From NCBI GenBank assembly GCA_003167365.1, contig PMTM01000006.1:454391-518390 (forward strand): 64,000 bases of DNA. Direction: 5' to 3'. How positions within the stretch are numbered: position 1 is the stretch's first letter; the number at the start of each line of letters is the position of its first letter. Below, piece after piece: positions 51,378 to 60,786 of the stretch. The notes below the pieces were generated by a model that made no database searches, was not told the DNA's origin, and saw only the letters and a program-made list of their open reading frames with translations. A program made the position numbers and the translations under genes. The DNA comes from Spartobacteria bacterium (GTDB lineage: Bacteria > Verrucomicrobiota > Verrucomicrobiia > Chthoniobacterales > UBA10450).

Positions 51378-51519
51378 ATCAATCCGATTAATCTGCGTGA
51401 CCGCAGCCGAAATAGACGGAATAATTCCGTCTATTTCTCGTTAGGTTATGAATCCGTGGTTCCGTCAATTGATTCTGGTTTCTTTCTCGCTTGAGGCGAA
51501 ACAGACCTGACAAGGGCGC

Positions 51520-53115
51520 ATGCATTTTCTTCTCGCGGCGAAGCCATGGCAGAAATTTCTCCTGCTGGCGCTGGCATTTTTCCTTGTTAGCCGCGGCCTT
51601 ACCCTGCGGGCATTTCCCATCTTCAACGACGAAGCGATTTATCTTCAGTATTCCCAGCGGATCCATGACGACTGGGCGAAGAATAAATACATCTCGATGG
51701 CCAAACCGGAAGGGGAGGAATGGAAACCGCCCCTTCAGTATTGGCTGGCCGCGCCTTTCGTCCGGTTGGGTCATGATCCCCTGATCGCCGGGCGGCTCGT
51801 GGCGTTTTTCGTTTCGCTGCTCGGTTTTTGCGGTTTTTATTTTTTCGCGAAGGAACTCTTTGGCGTGGCCGAAGGGGTGATCTGCGCGTGGCTCTACGTT
51901 TTATGCCCGCCGGTACTTTTTCATAACAACCAGTTCATCACCGAGACATTTCTTTTTTCGACCGCGCCTTTCGTTTATTGGGCGCTCCTAGCGGCGATGC
52001 GGCCCGGGCGTCAGCGCTGGTTCTGGATGATCCTGGCCGCGCTCATCGCGACGGTCCTGCTTCTCTTCAAGCAATCGGGGTTTCCCATGCTCGCGGTTTC
52101 GCTTTTTCTGCCCTTCACTCGATTGCGGCGTTCGCCTAACGAAACGAATGGCTGGTCGGTGAGCGGGTGGAAGGAGTTTGCCGGGAATCTCGTGATGGTC
52201 GTGGTGGTGATCATCGCCGCGCAACTCTCCGTTCGCGCGCTCTTGCCCACGACATTTGACGCTACCAGGGAGAGTTTCAAAAGGGTTTGGGTCCTGTCGC
52301 CGCAAGAGCTGCTTCAACTTCCGATCCACGTGTGGCGCGAGAACCTGTCGGTGGTGAGCGATTATATCGGTTCGTATTACTCGTGGTTCGTGCCCGTTTT
52401 TTTCGGTGCGTTTCTGTTGTGCGCGTTTCGCCGGAAGAACCTGGCCGAGCTGGCTCTCCCTTTCATGAGCCTCGCGGGCGCGGCGGCGCTCATCTTTCTT
52501 TTGCGCCGTTTCAACGAATATCTTTTCAACACGGCGGTAATCGTCCCTCTGCTTCCACTTCTGGCGCGCACATTTACTCTGATCTGGAGCCTAACGGCAA
52601 CGCGGCCGGCCCTGATGGTGCGGTGCGGCCTGCTCGCGTTCGCCGCGCTCATGCTCGGGTATTGGAGTTATCAAATCGCTCTGATGGGAATTTCCCCGGG
52701 GAAATATTTCGAGCAAAGCACACCGTGGGCGGTGACCAATTATCTCCAGGGTTGGCCGACCGGTTTTGGGGTAAAGGAAGTCGTCGCCATGCTCGAGCAG
52801 GAAAAGCGACCGGGGATTATTTTAACCGACGCCGCGTGGGGCAATCCGTGCATCGCACTCGAGATTTACCGGCACGATCGTTTTCCGAATCTGCGGATCG
52901 TTCCGGTTTTGCCGACTTTTTCGGATCCAGCCGCCGCACATCAAATCAGCGAACAGGCGCGAACGATGGGTCCGGCGCGTTTCGCGATTTTTTCGGCCGA
53001 CCCGTCCCGGGGCCGTAATCGCTGGCAGGCGGAAGTCGAACGCGAGCTGTGCGCGGATCGGATCGAGGTGAAGGCGTATCTCTCGCAGATGCCGATCATC
53101 GTTTGCCACTTTTGA
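51520..53115 (+). CDS. GT-C glycosyltransferase, ArnT/PMT_2-like
   Basis: 531 residues. Start at ATG 51520 with a membrane helix straight after. The first periplasmic loop has RAFPIFNDEAIYLQYSQRI, with a D-E pair at the ArnT catalytic position, and EEWKPPLQYWLAAPF (P-P motif). About eleven helices, then a soluble C-terminal ~100 residues. Expected to use a polyprenyl-phosphate sugar donor. It is separate from the GT-C cluster at 3-7.6 kb. Confidence 0.75.
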   Translation: MHFLLAAKPWQKFLLLALAFFLVSRGLTLRAFPIFNDEAIYLQYSQRIHDDWAKNKYISMAKPEGEEWKPPLQYWLAAPFVRLGHDPLIAGRLVAFFVSLLGFCGFYFFAKELFGVAEGVICAWLYVLCPPVLFHNNQFITETFLFSTAPFVYWALLAAMRPGRQRWFWMILAALIATVLLLFKQSGFPMLAVSLFLPFTRLRRSPNETNGWSVSGWKEFAGNLVMVVVVIIAAQLSVRALLPTTFDATRESFKRVWVLSPQELLQLPIHVWRENLSVVSDYIGSYYSWFVPVFFGAFLLCAFRRKNLAELALPFMSLAGAAALIFLLRRFNEYLFNTAVIVPLLPLLARTFTLIWSLTATRPALMVRCGLLAFAALMLGYWSYQIALMGISPGKYFEQSTPWAVTNYLQGWPTGFGVKEVVAMLEQEKRPGIILTDAAWGNPCIALEIYRHDRFPNLRIVPVLPTFSDPAAAHQISEQARTMGPARFAIFSADPSRGRNRWQAEVERELCADRIEVKAYLSQMPIIVCHF

Positions 53116-53307
53116 ACGCGCGCTTTCCTTTTCGCGTTATGATTGACGTGCATCTGCTGCCGCTGTAATCAACGGCGTTTGCACCTGGCGCCTTCGTTTC
53201 GCGTTTTTCTGCACCGCTGTCTCTGGATAATCTTGTGCGGTCTTTTTCTCGTCGCCGGGGCTATCGAGCGGGTCGGTCTGAATACTTTAAAGGGGCGGGC
53301 CGGGATC

Positions 53308-53528
53308 ACACCGTCTCCGTTTCTGCACCGAGGCACGTTCGCATTTTCACCGAGCTGTGCGACGGTCGCGAAATCTCCTGGTAACGCGTGGGGAAACATT
53401 GGGAACCCCCATTTGAGAGGGAGACCTTACCCGAAGCACAGCGTCGCGAGATTTTCAAGAAGCTGTGCCATTACTACGATTTGATCGGACGGAAGTATCG
53501 TGTCATTCCAGACAACCCGCAGACCTAA
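53308..53528 (+). pseudogene. Possible gene remnant with an internal stop
   Basis: One frame reads ...PRHVRIFTELCDGREISW, then TAA at 53382-53384, then RVGKHWEPPFERETLPEAQRREIFKKLCHYYDLIGRKYRVIPDNPQT and stop at 53526-53528. Both parts look protein-like. GTG 53388 could restart a 46-residue peptide. The upstream beginning is not identifiable. The remaining 53116-53640 holds only a long inverted repeat. Confidence 0.3.
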
Positions 53529-53538
53529 CCAAGCGCTG

Positions 53539-53609
53539 CAGCCAACCCAGCACTTTGTTGCAACTTTCTCGAGAATGCACAGCTTCTCTTTCAAAGTGCT
53601 GGGTGGCTG
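53539..53609. repeat. Long inverted repeat upstream of the permease pseudogene
   Basis: The left arm (53539-53557, CAGCCaACCCAGCACTTTG) pairs with the right arm (53592-53609, CAAAGTGCTGGGTGGCTG) with one bulged A and 34 bases between. It lies about 35 bases upstream of ATG 53644, so it would form a strong hairpin in the leader of that gene. Confidence 0.75.
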
Positions 53610-53643
53610 AGCTTTGTCTCGTTAGGCCTACAACCCGCGCATC

Positions 53644-56053
53644 ATGAACGACCTGCTGCTGGATATTCGTTATGCGCTGCGCGTACTTTGGAAATCGCCC
53701 GCGTTCACGCTCGTGGCCTTAGTCACTCTGATGCTGGGAATTGGGGCGAACGTCCTCGTCTTCGGAGTAGTGAATGCGGTGCTGTTGCGCCCGCTGGACG
53801 TGAGCGAGCCACAGAACCTCTACGAGCTTCGCCTCAAACCGTGGACAAGCTTTAAACTACTGACTACGTCTTATCCCGCCGTTTGAAGACTACCGACAGC
53901 GAAACACCACCTTCAGCGGCCTGACCGGCTTTAATGGATATTCTGGGGGGAGACTGAGCTGGGGTAATGCGGTGAGGACTGTTTCCGGCCATGCAGTCAC
54001 AGGCAATTATTTCGAGCTGCTCGGGGTGCAACCGGAAGTGGGACGGTTCTTCCAGGCGACGGACGAACATGGTCCGAATTCAGCGCCCTATATGGTTTTA
54101 AGTAATGATCTATGGCGAAGCGCATTTAACGCCGACCCGGGCGTAGTCGGGACTACCGTGCGGCTCGACAAGGATTCCTTTACGGTGGTGGGCGTGGCAC
54201 CGGCGCGGTTCCACGGCACGGAGCAATTTGAGTGGTTTGACTACTGGATACCCATTGTGAACTTCCTTGATCCCGATTCCCTGCAGAATCGGACGCGCAC
54301 ACCTTTGACGGTGCTGGGCCGGCTCAAGCCAGGCGTGACGCCCGAGCAGGCTGCGGAAAACCTGAGTGCAATCGCGGCCCAGTTGGCGAAGGAGTATCCA
54401 AAGACAGACGCCGGAGTGCCGCTGCGGCTGGTCCGTCCGGGACTCTACGCGGACGACGGTGACGTCATTCGCGGATTTCTTTACAGCGTGACCGGGCTGG
54501 CTCTACTCGTGCTGGTCGCGGCGTGCGCCAATCTGGCTAGCCTCTTTGCCGCGCGCGCCGCCGATCACAGCCGGGAACTGGCGCTCCGGGTTGCCCTCGG
54601 AGCGAGCCGGTGGCGGCTGGTGCGGCAATTGATGACCGAGGCGATGGTGTTGTCGATAGTGGGCGGAGTCGCGGGGCTGGTGACCGCGAGCCTGCTGCTG
54701 GGTGCGCTGAACCGATGGCAGTCGCCCTATGGCCACGTGGCAGTCAGTGTCGATGCGCGCGTTTATCTGGCAGCTCTAACCTTCACCCTGGTGAGCGCGC
54801 TGCTCTTTGGGATGATTCCGACGCGGCAGGTATGGCAGAGCAGTCCGTTGCAGGCGATGAAAGGCGGAGCGGCGGAGCCAATTCCCCTGCACCGGTTTGC
54901 CCTGCGGGACCTTTTGTTAGGCGCACAGATTGCCATCTGCATGCTGATGGTCACGGCTTCGCTCGTCGCAGTGCGCGGCATGGTACGCATGCTGCACGCC
55001 CCGCTGGGCTTCCAGCCGCAGGGCGCAGTGTTGGCCGAGATGGACCTGAGCAAGCTGAAACCGGAAGACGACGTTGCGCGAGAGAAAGCGATGATCGAGG
55101 CGGTGCGGAGCATCCCCGGTGTGACGGCGGCAGGTGCGGTGAACCGCATTCCCTTTAACGGCGGGCTGCGGGGTATTCCGGTTTTCCCGCCAGGAACGAC
55201 AGAGTTTACGCTGAACAATTCTGTGCTGGCGCCGTACCGATTTACGATATCGCCCGGCTACCTCGAGACTGCCGGCACCCGGCTCCTGCGTGGCCGGGAT
55301 GTCTCATGGCGTGACAACACTGAGACGCCATATGTCGCGATCGTGAACGAGACTTTTTCTCGAAAGATGTGGGGCGACACCCCGGCGATTGGACAACGCT
55401 TTATTTTCCTGGACCACTTGAGGGAAGTGGTGGGCGTGGCGGAGGACGGCAAGTACCACCAGATGCAAGAGCCGCCCCAGCCTGTGGTGTTTCTGCCATT
55501 CGCCCAAAGCGAGCAGGGCGCACCGGTTTTCGTGGCGCGGTCGTCCCTGGCGCAGAACGAGATGGCGGCGGCGCTCGAACGCACCCTGAGCCGCCTCGAT
55601 CCGGATGCGCCCATCAGGGTGCAGAGCTGGCCCGATGCGATGGGAGGTGCGCTCCTTCCGGCCCGTGCGGCGACTGTATCACTGGGCTTCATGGGCCTGC
55701 TCGCGGCGATGCTGGCGGTGACGGGCATCTTCGGCATGGCGGCCTACAACGTGAGCCGCCGGATGAAGGAGCTAGGCATCCGCGTGGCCTTGGGCGCGCG
55801 CACGAAGCACGTGATGAGCGCCGCAGTGGGGCGGCCAATCGTGCTGCTCGGGATCGGATCGTTGGCGGGGCTGCTGTTGGGCGTCTTCGCCAGCCGGTTA
55901 CTGGGGCAGATTGTGTATCAGGCGAATCCGCGGGATCCCGTGGTCGTGGTCGGCGCGGTGCTAACGATGGTGCTGCTGGGCATTGCAGCGTCCGCCATTC
56001 CAGCCCTGCGAGCGCTCGCCGTCGATCCATCCAAACTCATGCGGGAAGAGTGA
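53644..56053 (+). pseudogene. ADOP/MacB-type ABC transporter permease, frameshifted
   Basis: The first frame (53644-53886) gives [51 protein letters not shown] and ends at ...TSYPAV-stop. The second frame resumes at once with [17 protein letters not shown] and runs to 56053 (about 720 residues). The family pattern is 'YP.FEDYR', so one extra base near 53881 disrupts a protein of ~800 residues. Domains: MacB periplasmic core, FtsX permease (ARAADHSRELALRVALGASRWRLVRQ), a second FtsX unit near the C-terminus (RRMKELGIRVALGARTKHVMSA). This is the duplicated layout common in Acidobacteria. It could be a pseudogene, an assembly error or a transferred gene in decay. No ATPase partner is adjacent. 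Confidence 0.8.
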
Positions 56054-56142
56054 GGCAGGTGGTACGCTTCAGGATGGTTCGTCGGTTCATGTTGGTGAGA
56101 GCCAACTCACGTCCGAGGATTCTTACGCTAACGTTTCTTCCC

Positions 56143-56769
56143 TCAGCGCGCATTCGCTCGTTGCTCGATTTCTTCCAAGCTCGGATCGGCGTTGCGGATC
56201 CAATCGCGCGCGGTGTTTACCTCGTTGGTGTCGACCGGAATCGCGCGTGGAAGTTCTCCTTCGGCCAGTAGCTCGGAAGGGGTGAGCGGTTTTGCTCGTT
56301 TGATGGGGAATTTCCAATGCCGCCCAAATTTGTAGAGCGCGTAGTACATCGTTTTTGCCTCGGCCGCGCTGACGCCGCTGCAGCGCATGGCGTTGTAAAA
56401 CATGCGGTCGCAATCCTGCCATGGCCGATTGTGCTGATCGTACGAGACATCATGAAGCACGGATCCGTTTCGGTATTTTCCTTCGAACGGTCCGCCCATT
56501 AAAGACCAGAGATAGCGAGGAATAGACGCGCCATCTACTTTCGCTCCGACGGGCGCGATCCAGGTCTCGCCTTTGGGATCGGTGTAACGCAGCTCGCTCA
56601 ACAGCGTCATGGTGCGGCCATCGCTGTCCCAACGCGCTACTGGTTCGCCGCTGTAATAACCCCACTGGTGCGACTGCTCTGCGCCCACAATCCAGTTTGG
56701 CCCTTGAGACGAGCATCCAGCGAGGAGAACAACGGATAGTGCGATAACGCTTTTGAGTCTTACTTTCAT
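56143..56769 (-). CDS. DUF1353 lipoprotein
   Basis: 208 residues from ATG 56769; an upstream ATG at 56802 is in frame but would bury the signal sequence. MKVRLKSVIALSVVLLAGCSSQ ends in a lipobox. The mature part has the DUF1353 pattern WIAPVGAKVDGASIPRYLWSLMGGPFEGKYRNGSVLHDVSYDQ with conserved D-G-A-S-I-P and H-D-x-x-Y. The family is common in phages and bacteria with unknown activity. It lies 29 bases downstream of resB. Confidence 0.8.
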   Translation of the reverse strand: MKVRLKSVIALSVVLLAGCSSQGPNWIVGAEQSHQWGYYSGEPVARWDSDGRTMTLLSELRYTDPKGETWIAPVGAKVDGASIPRYLWSLMGGPFEGKYRNGSVLHDVSYDQHNRPWQDCDRMFYNAMRCSGVSAAEAKTMYYALYKFGRHWKFPIKRAKPLTPSELLAEGELPRAIPVDTNEVNTARDWIRNADPSLEEIEQRANAR

Positions 56770-56798
56770 TGTCGATCTTGAAGACCAAGTGCCGGTCT

Positions 56799-58817
56799 TC
56801 AATGTTCAATTGTCGCCGCGGTTAACGATGTTTCGCGCTTTTGTTTTTTGGGTGCAGGAGGTGAAGGCAAAATCGGCTGACCAACGGTTTGTTTTCGATA
56901 TGGCCGCAGATAAAACATCATGAACACGCCGGTCACGACGAGCAGCGAGCCGATCCATTTTAGTAGCCAGCCGGGATCGCGCAAAATTTGCACAGTGCTT
57001 TCATTCAAGTTTTCCGGATTCCAGGAAGCCTGCGAAATCTTGTAGGTCAGTCCTGTCCAGGTGCGCCACCATGCGCCCGGGAAACTGAATGGATTATTCA
57101 TCCAGCATTGACCGATTGCGCTGTCGCCTTCCGCGGTCGAGGCGCGCAATGTGCTTTTGAATCCGGCCGGGCTGTCGTTGCCTTCGTTGCGTTGCACTTC
57201 GAACCCGGTCAATTCCAGTCCGATCGGAAGCGGAATCGTTTTCCAGCCGTACGCGATCATCGTTTCATTCGGTGAAGTTGGAACGGTGATTTGCCAGCCG
57301 GCTGGCACCCATTGCTCGAATTTCTCTCCCATTTGTTCGACCCGAACCTGAACGCCGTCCGGCAAATCGTTAGTTGTCGTTGTCGATGTTGCCGCGGATT
57401 TCACCGGCAAGAAATCCGTCCACTGCTCGGCGTGCGGCATCGCTTTGTCGACGACCAATTGCCAATCGGCCCAGCCGGTCGTCAGCGGTTTGTCGATCTC
57501 GATCTTGCCAGAGGAATTTCCGGCTTTGCGCGAAACGAGTTCGTAAGTGATCGCGCCGTTATCCGCGATAAAAAAGGTGAGATGATTCGGCGCTTCCGCG
57601 CCGGCCGGCGGCATCGTCGGCGGACCCCCGTTCGTGCTCAATTCGGTGCCACCGTGCGGATTGTTGCTCGCGGGCGCGGCGGTGGGAACACCTTTTCCGC
57701 GAATCGTGACGAGTACCGCTGGATTGTTTGGCTCGTCGCCGAGCGAAGCGGGTTTGCCATCCTGAATCCGAAAGTCCGGCCAGTAATTGTCGATCTTGAG
57801 CGAGAATGGCGTGCCCTCCATTTTCACTTCACGGGCAAAATTTTCCGCGACATCGAAGGTCGAATCTTTTCCACCGATTGAGACAGTCACGCGCCCTTTG
57901 TTTCCGCCTTGCGGTTGTTCCAGCCGGACTTTCGCGCCCGTGCTCCCGCCTTTCGCTACGCGACCGATTTGTTCGTCCGGCGCTTTGCTAAACGCAAAAA
58001 TCGATTCCTCAAGATCGACATTCTGATTTTCGCTCTCGCTCTTACTCTTGCTCGACTCCGGGCGATTTGGTGAATCGCCCTTACCTCCAGCCGCCGAGCC
58101 GCGCTTCAACTCGATGTTCGCCAATCCCATTCCGAAAGTCCCGTGTTGTGGATCGTCGGCTAGCAACCAGCTTTCCAAATTCTGACCCATCAACGCCGTC
58201 TTGATCGTGAAATGAAGCGCGGGTGCGCCGCCCGTGTTGAGCGGCTTCGGATTCAATTTTCCTTCGATCGCTGGCGCGTAATCGATGATGCTTAGCCGCG
58301 CGCCGCTCGCGAGCCTGCCGAGAATTGTCGGGCGCTCCGGCGTCGGCGGATGATGCAGAAATTCCGCGGGATAACCTTTGATGATCCCATCGGTGTCGTG
58401 CACGCGCAGTTGATGTTCATCGACTAGCAATCGGTTCGTCGCGGGCTCGCCTTTGAAAAGTGTGATTGTGCCTTCAGTTCCCCAAATGCGTCCGATGAGC
58501 GATCCGGTCAGCAACGTAATGATGCCGAGATGCGTGATGAGAAACGCGACGTGATGTTTGCGCCACGGCCAGCGCGACAACGCCGAGATGGCGAGATTCG
58601 TGCCGAGCAGAATCAACCAAAGGTTAAACCACGGCGCGCCATAAACGTAAGCACGCGCCACTTTCGCGTCGAAACTCGACTCGTAAATCGTGCCGAAGAT
58701 CGCGCCGATGATAAGCACGGCGAGCAGCACGACCGCGAGCTTGACCGACGCAAAAAACTTGAAGACAGGATTGCGCAGCCAGGCGGGTCGGGATGTTGTT
58801 GTCGTCGTGTCGGCCAT
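56799..58817 (-). CDS. resB: ResB-like cytochrome c biogenesis protein
   Basis: 672 residues from ATG 58817; the frame is open further upstream. N-terminal helices VFKFFASVKLAVVLLAVLIIGAIFGTIYES (the typical ResB 'S.k.a..ll...' start), then two further helices before a ~480-residue periplasmic domain, and a last helix GWLLKWIGSLLVVTGVFMMFYLRPYRK. With CcsA it forms the system II haem transporter/cytochrome c synthase. The periplasmic part contains a low-complexity Ser/Lys/Glu stretch near residues 225-250. A cytochrome gene lies just upstream on the same strand. Confidence 0.85.
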   Translation of the reverse strand: MADTTTTTSRPAWLRNPVFKFFASVKLAVVLLAVLIIGAIFGTIYESSFDAKVARAYVYGAPWFNLWLILLGTNLAISALSRWPWRKHHVAFLITHLGIITLLTGSLIGRIWGTEGTITLFKGEPATNRLLVDEHQLRVHDTDGIIKGYPAEFLHHPPTPERPTILGRLASGARLSIIDYAPAIEGKLNPKPLNTGGAPALHFTIKTALMGQNLESWLLADDPQHGTFGMGLANIELKRGSAAGGKGDSPNRPESSKSKSESENQNVDLEESIFAFSKAPDEQIGRVAKGGSTGAKVRLEQPQGGNKGRVTVSIGGKDSTFDVAENFAREVKMEGTPFSLKIDNYWPDFRIQDGKPASLGDEPNNPAVLVTIRGKGVPTAAPASNNPHGGTELSTNGGPPTMPPAGAEAPNHLTFFIADNGAITYELVSRKAGNSSGKIEIDKPLTTGWADWQLVVDKAMPHAEQWTDFLPVKSAATSTTTTNDLPDGVQVRVEQMGEKFEQWVPAGWQITVPTSPNETMIAYGWKTIPLPIGLELTGFEVQRNEGNDSPAGFKSTLRASTAEGDSAIGQCWMNNPFSFPGAWWRTWTGLTYKISQASWNPENLNESTVQILRDPGWLLKWIGSLLVVTGVFMMFYLRPYRKQTVGQPILPSPPAPKKQKRETSLTAATIEH

Positions 58818-58953
58818 TCGAAGATCGACATCTTCCGCGAGAGTGGGCGCGGGTTCAAACGTGAAGGTGAATCGGCCGCTCTGCGGGCGATGCCAGGAAA
58901 GACGCGGCTTCGCCGCCAAATTTTAGCGGCGAGCAAGGGATTGCTCGATCCAC

Positions 58954-60105
58954 CTACATCTTGCTTCTAACCGCGCGCAGATGCTCCGCGAAGCGCGCCG
59001 CGTCGAAGTGGTCGTGGGTCCGCACGTCTTCGCGCAAAGCATTTAGTTCATTGTCGATCTTCAGTGGCACGCCGTGATTTGTGTTTAACGCTTTCACTAG
59101 CGAATCGAGCGCGAGCCCAAGCCGTTTTGCACGATAAAAAAACTGCACTGACGTTTGTTTACCTACAAATTCCGAATCCGTTTCAGCGAGCGCGCGGAGG
59201 ATGGACATCGCGGAATAGATATTCGGATTCCATGCGGAACGCGCCAAGGTATCGGCCTGTTGTTGGATCGGCTCGAGATCGGATGAAGTAGGTTCGACAA
59301 CTTTGGGCAAGGCCGGCTCCGCCAAAGTTGCCCGCGCCAAAAGCCACGCGAGTGCGAGTGAAGTTTCCTGCATGTCAGGCGCCGGCTCGTTATCGGTGCG
59401 CGATCGCCACGACGCTTCCCGTAACGCGACCGCCTGACCGGTTAACCACGCGCGTGCGCCGCTCCACGAATCATCGTCCTGCCAATGTTTCGGTTCGTTG
59501 AACGATTGGCTGTCGAGTTCGAAGACGAGCGCGGGATGGCCGGCTTTCAAAAGATCGGCATCGATATTTTGATGGCAGGCCACGCAGGTATTGGCGCGCA
59601 CGTAAAGATTTCGCAGGTCGCGCATCCCGGCGCTGACTCGCGTTGCATAGGTCCAATCCGGCCGGGTGTGTCCACGCAACCACGGGCCGGCTGCGGCGTG
59701 ACAAGTTTCGCAGGAAACGCCTTCATCGGGATGCGCCGTGGAAGCGAGCCGCGTTTGCGCAACCGATTGAAATGGCGAATGACAAACCGTACAGCGCGCG
59801 TTTGAACCGGCATCGGCGATACCGACCGCTTCTGCGATTCGGGCCGAGCGCGCATCGGTCAAGATCGCGAACGCTTTGTTATGAAAATCCTGCCGCGACC
59901 AGGTGATGTATTGACTGCGCTTCTCGCCCGCGCCGCCGTGACAACTGGAAGACTTGCACCCGGTCGCGCCGACAAATTTGTCGGCGTTCTCGCGCGTTTG
60001 TATTATTTCCTTGGCGATTGCCAGCGAAGAGAGCGCAATTGATCCACCAATTATCAAGATAAACGACCGCGACACGCCGCCGAGTCTAGCATTCGGTAAA
60101 GTCAA
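58954..60105 (-). CDS. Multihaem c-type cytochrome
   Basis: 383 residues. An N-terminal membrane/signal segment (SFILIIGGSIALSSLAIAKE) is followed by four haem sites in order: GCKSSSCHGG (C-x4-C-H), RCTVCHSPF, SCETCHAAAG and TCVACHQNID. The remaining ~200 residues are helical and lack haem motifs. The first site has two extra residues relative to CxxCH, and the embedded SSCH may be an alternative. Similar to cytochrome c554/NapC-like electron carriers of Planctomycetes and Verrucomicrobia. It precedes resB by ~130 bases, consistent with a shared role in haem protein maturation and use. Confidence 0.85.
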   Translation of the reverse strand: MTLPNARLGGVSRSFILIIGGSIALSSLAIAKEIIQTRENADKFVGATGCKSSSCHGGAGEKRSQYITWSRQDFHNKAFAILTDARSARIAEAVGIADAGSNARCTVCHSPFQSVAQTRLASTAHPDEGVSCETCHAAAGPWLRGHTRPDWTYATRVSAGMRDLRNLYVRANTCVACHQNIDADLLKAGHPALVFELDSQSFNEPKHWQDDDSWSGARAWLTGQAVALREASWRSRTDNEPAPDMQETSLALAWLLARATLAEPALPKVVEPTSSDLEPIQQQADTLARSAWNPNIYSAMSILRALAETDSEFVGKQTSVQFFYRAKRLGLALDSLVKALNTNHGVPLKIDNELNALREDVRTHDHFDAARFAEHLRAVRSKM

Positions 60106-60147
60106 AACGCCATTCCAAACGCGCGGCAGCGTCCGGCACGCTCTGGC

Positions 60148-60750
60148 TCAAGGCCGACGAAGCAGAGGGACGACAGCCGGCACTTTACGCACGTAATCTT
60201 CGAACGCGGCTCCGAATTGCTCGCGCAGCAATTTTTCTTCGATGCGCACGCGAATCGCGGTCCCGATGGTGAACAGCGTGGCGGCGATGACGAATCCGAT
60301 CCAATGGCTGTAAGCCAGGCCGGCGGCCAGAAGCATTCCGAACATGCCGGCATATATCGGGTGCCGCACAATCCGATACGGGCCGTTGCGGATGAGCGCA
60401 TGACTCTCGAGCACGCGCGCCTGGACGCTCCACTGTTTCCCGAGAACGTGCACAGCGGCTGACATCATTCCCGTTGATCCAACCACCAGAACGATAACAA
60501 GGAGAGCGGTCAGGCAATGAAACCAATAGCCGAGCGGCAAGATTGGCGTGTCGGGTCGCCGACCAATGAACCATGCGGCCGCGAAGGCGATAAATTGAAT
60601 GGCAATTCCCCAAATCGATGCGCGAACAATGTTTTTGGCCTGATCCTCGGAGCGCTTGCGCTGTAGAAAAAAGATCGCACCAAAGCCGAGCCAGCCGAAC
60701 ACCACCGTCCAAAGCGACAGGAGATAAAGAACGTGGGCGTCCAATAGCAT
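60148..60750 (-). CDS. ICMT-like membrane methyltransferase
   Basis: 200 residues with four to five membrane helices. The C-terminal half has RNGPYRIVRHPIYAGMFGMLLAAGLAY and IRVRIEEKLLREQFGAAFEDYVRKVPAVVP, the conserved core of the isoprenylcysteine carboxyl methyltransferase/PEMT superfamily. Substrate in bacteria unknown (lipids, quinones or small thiols are possible). Located between the cytochrome cluster and the metal locus. Confidence 0.82.
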   Translation of the reverse strand: MLLDAHVLYLLSLWTVVFGWLGFGAIFFLQRKRSEDQAKNIVRASIWGIAIQFIAFAAAWFIGRRPDTPILPLGYWFHCLTALLVIVLVVGSTGMMSAAVHVLGKQWSVQARVLESHALIRNGPYRIVRHPIYAGMFGMLLAAGLAYSHWIGFVIAATLFTIGTAIRVRIEEKLLREQFGAAFEDYVRKVPAVVPLLRRP

Positions 60751-60786
60751 TGCTACCAGTTATTACATTTTTTTACCGAATGCATC

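Noticed and set aside
53545-53557. CCCAGCACTTTG looks like a piece of the human Alu consensus
   Set aside because: Only 12 bases, part of a perfect inverted repeat, and surrounded by bacterial sequence; contamination is not supported.
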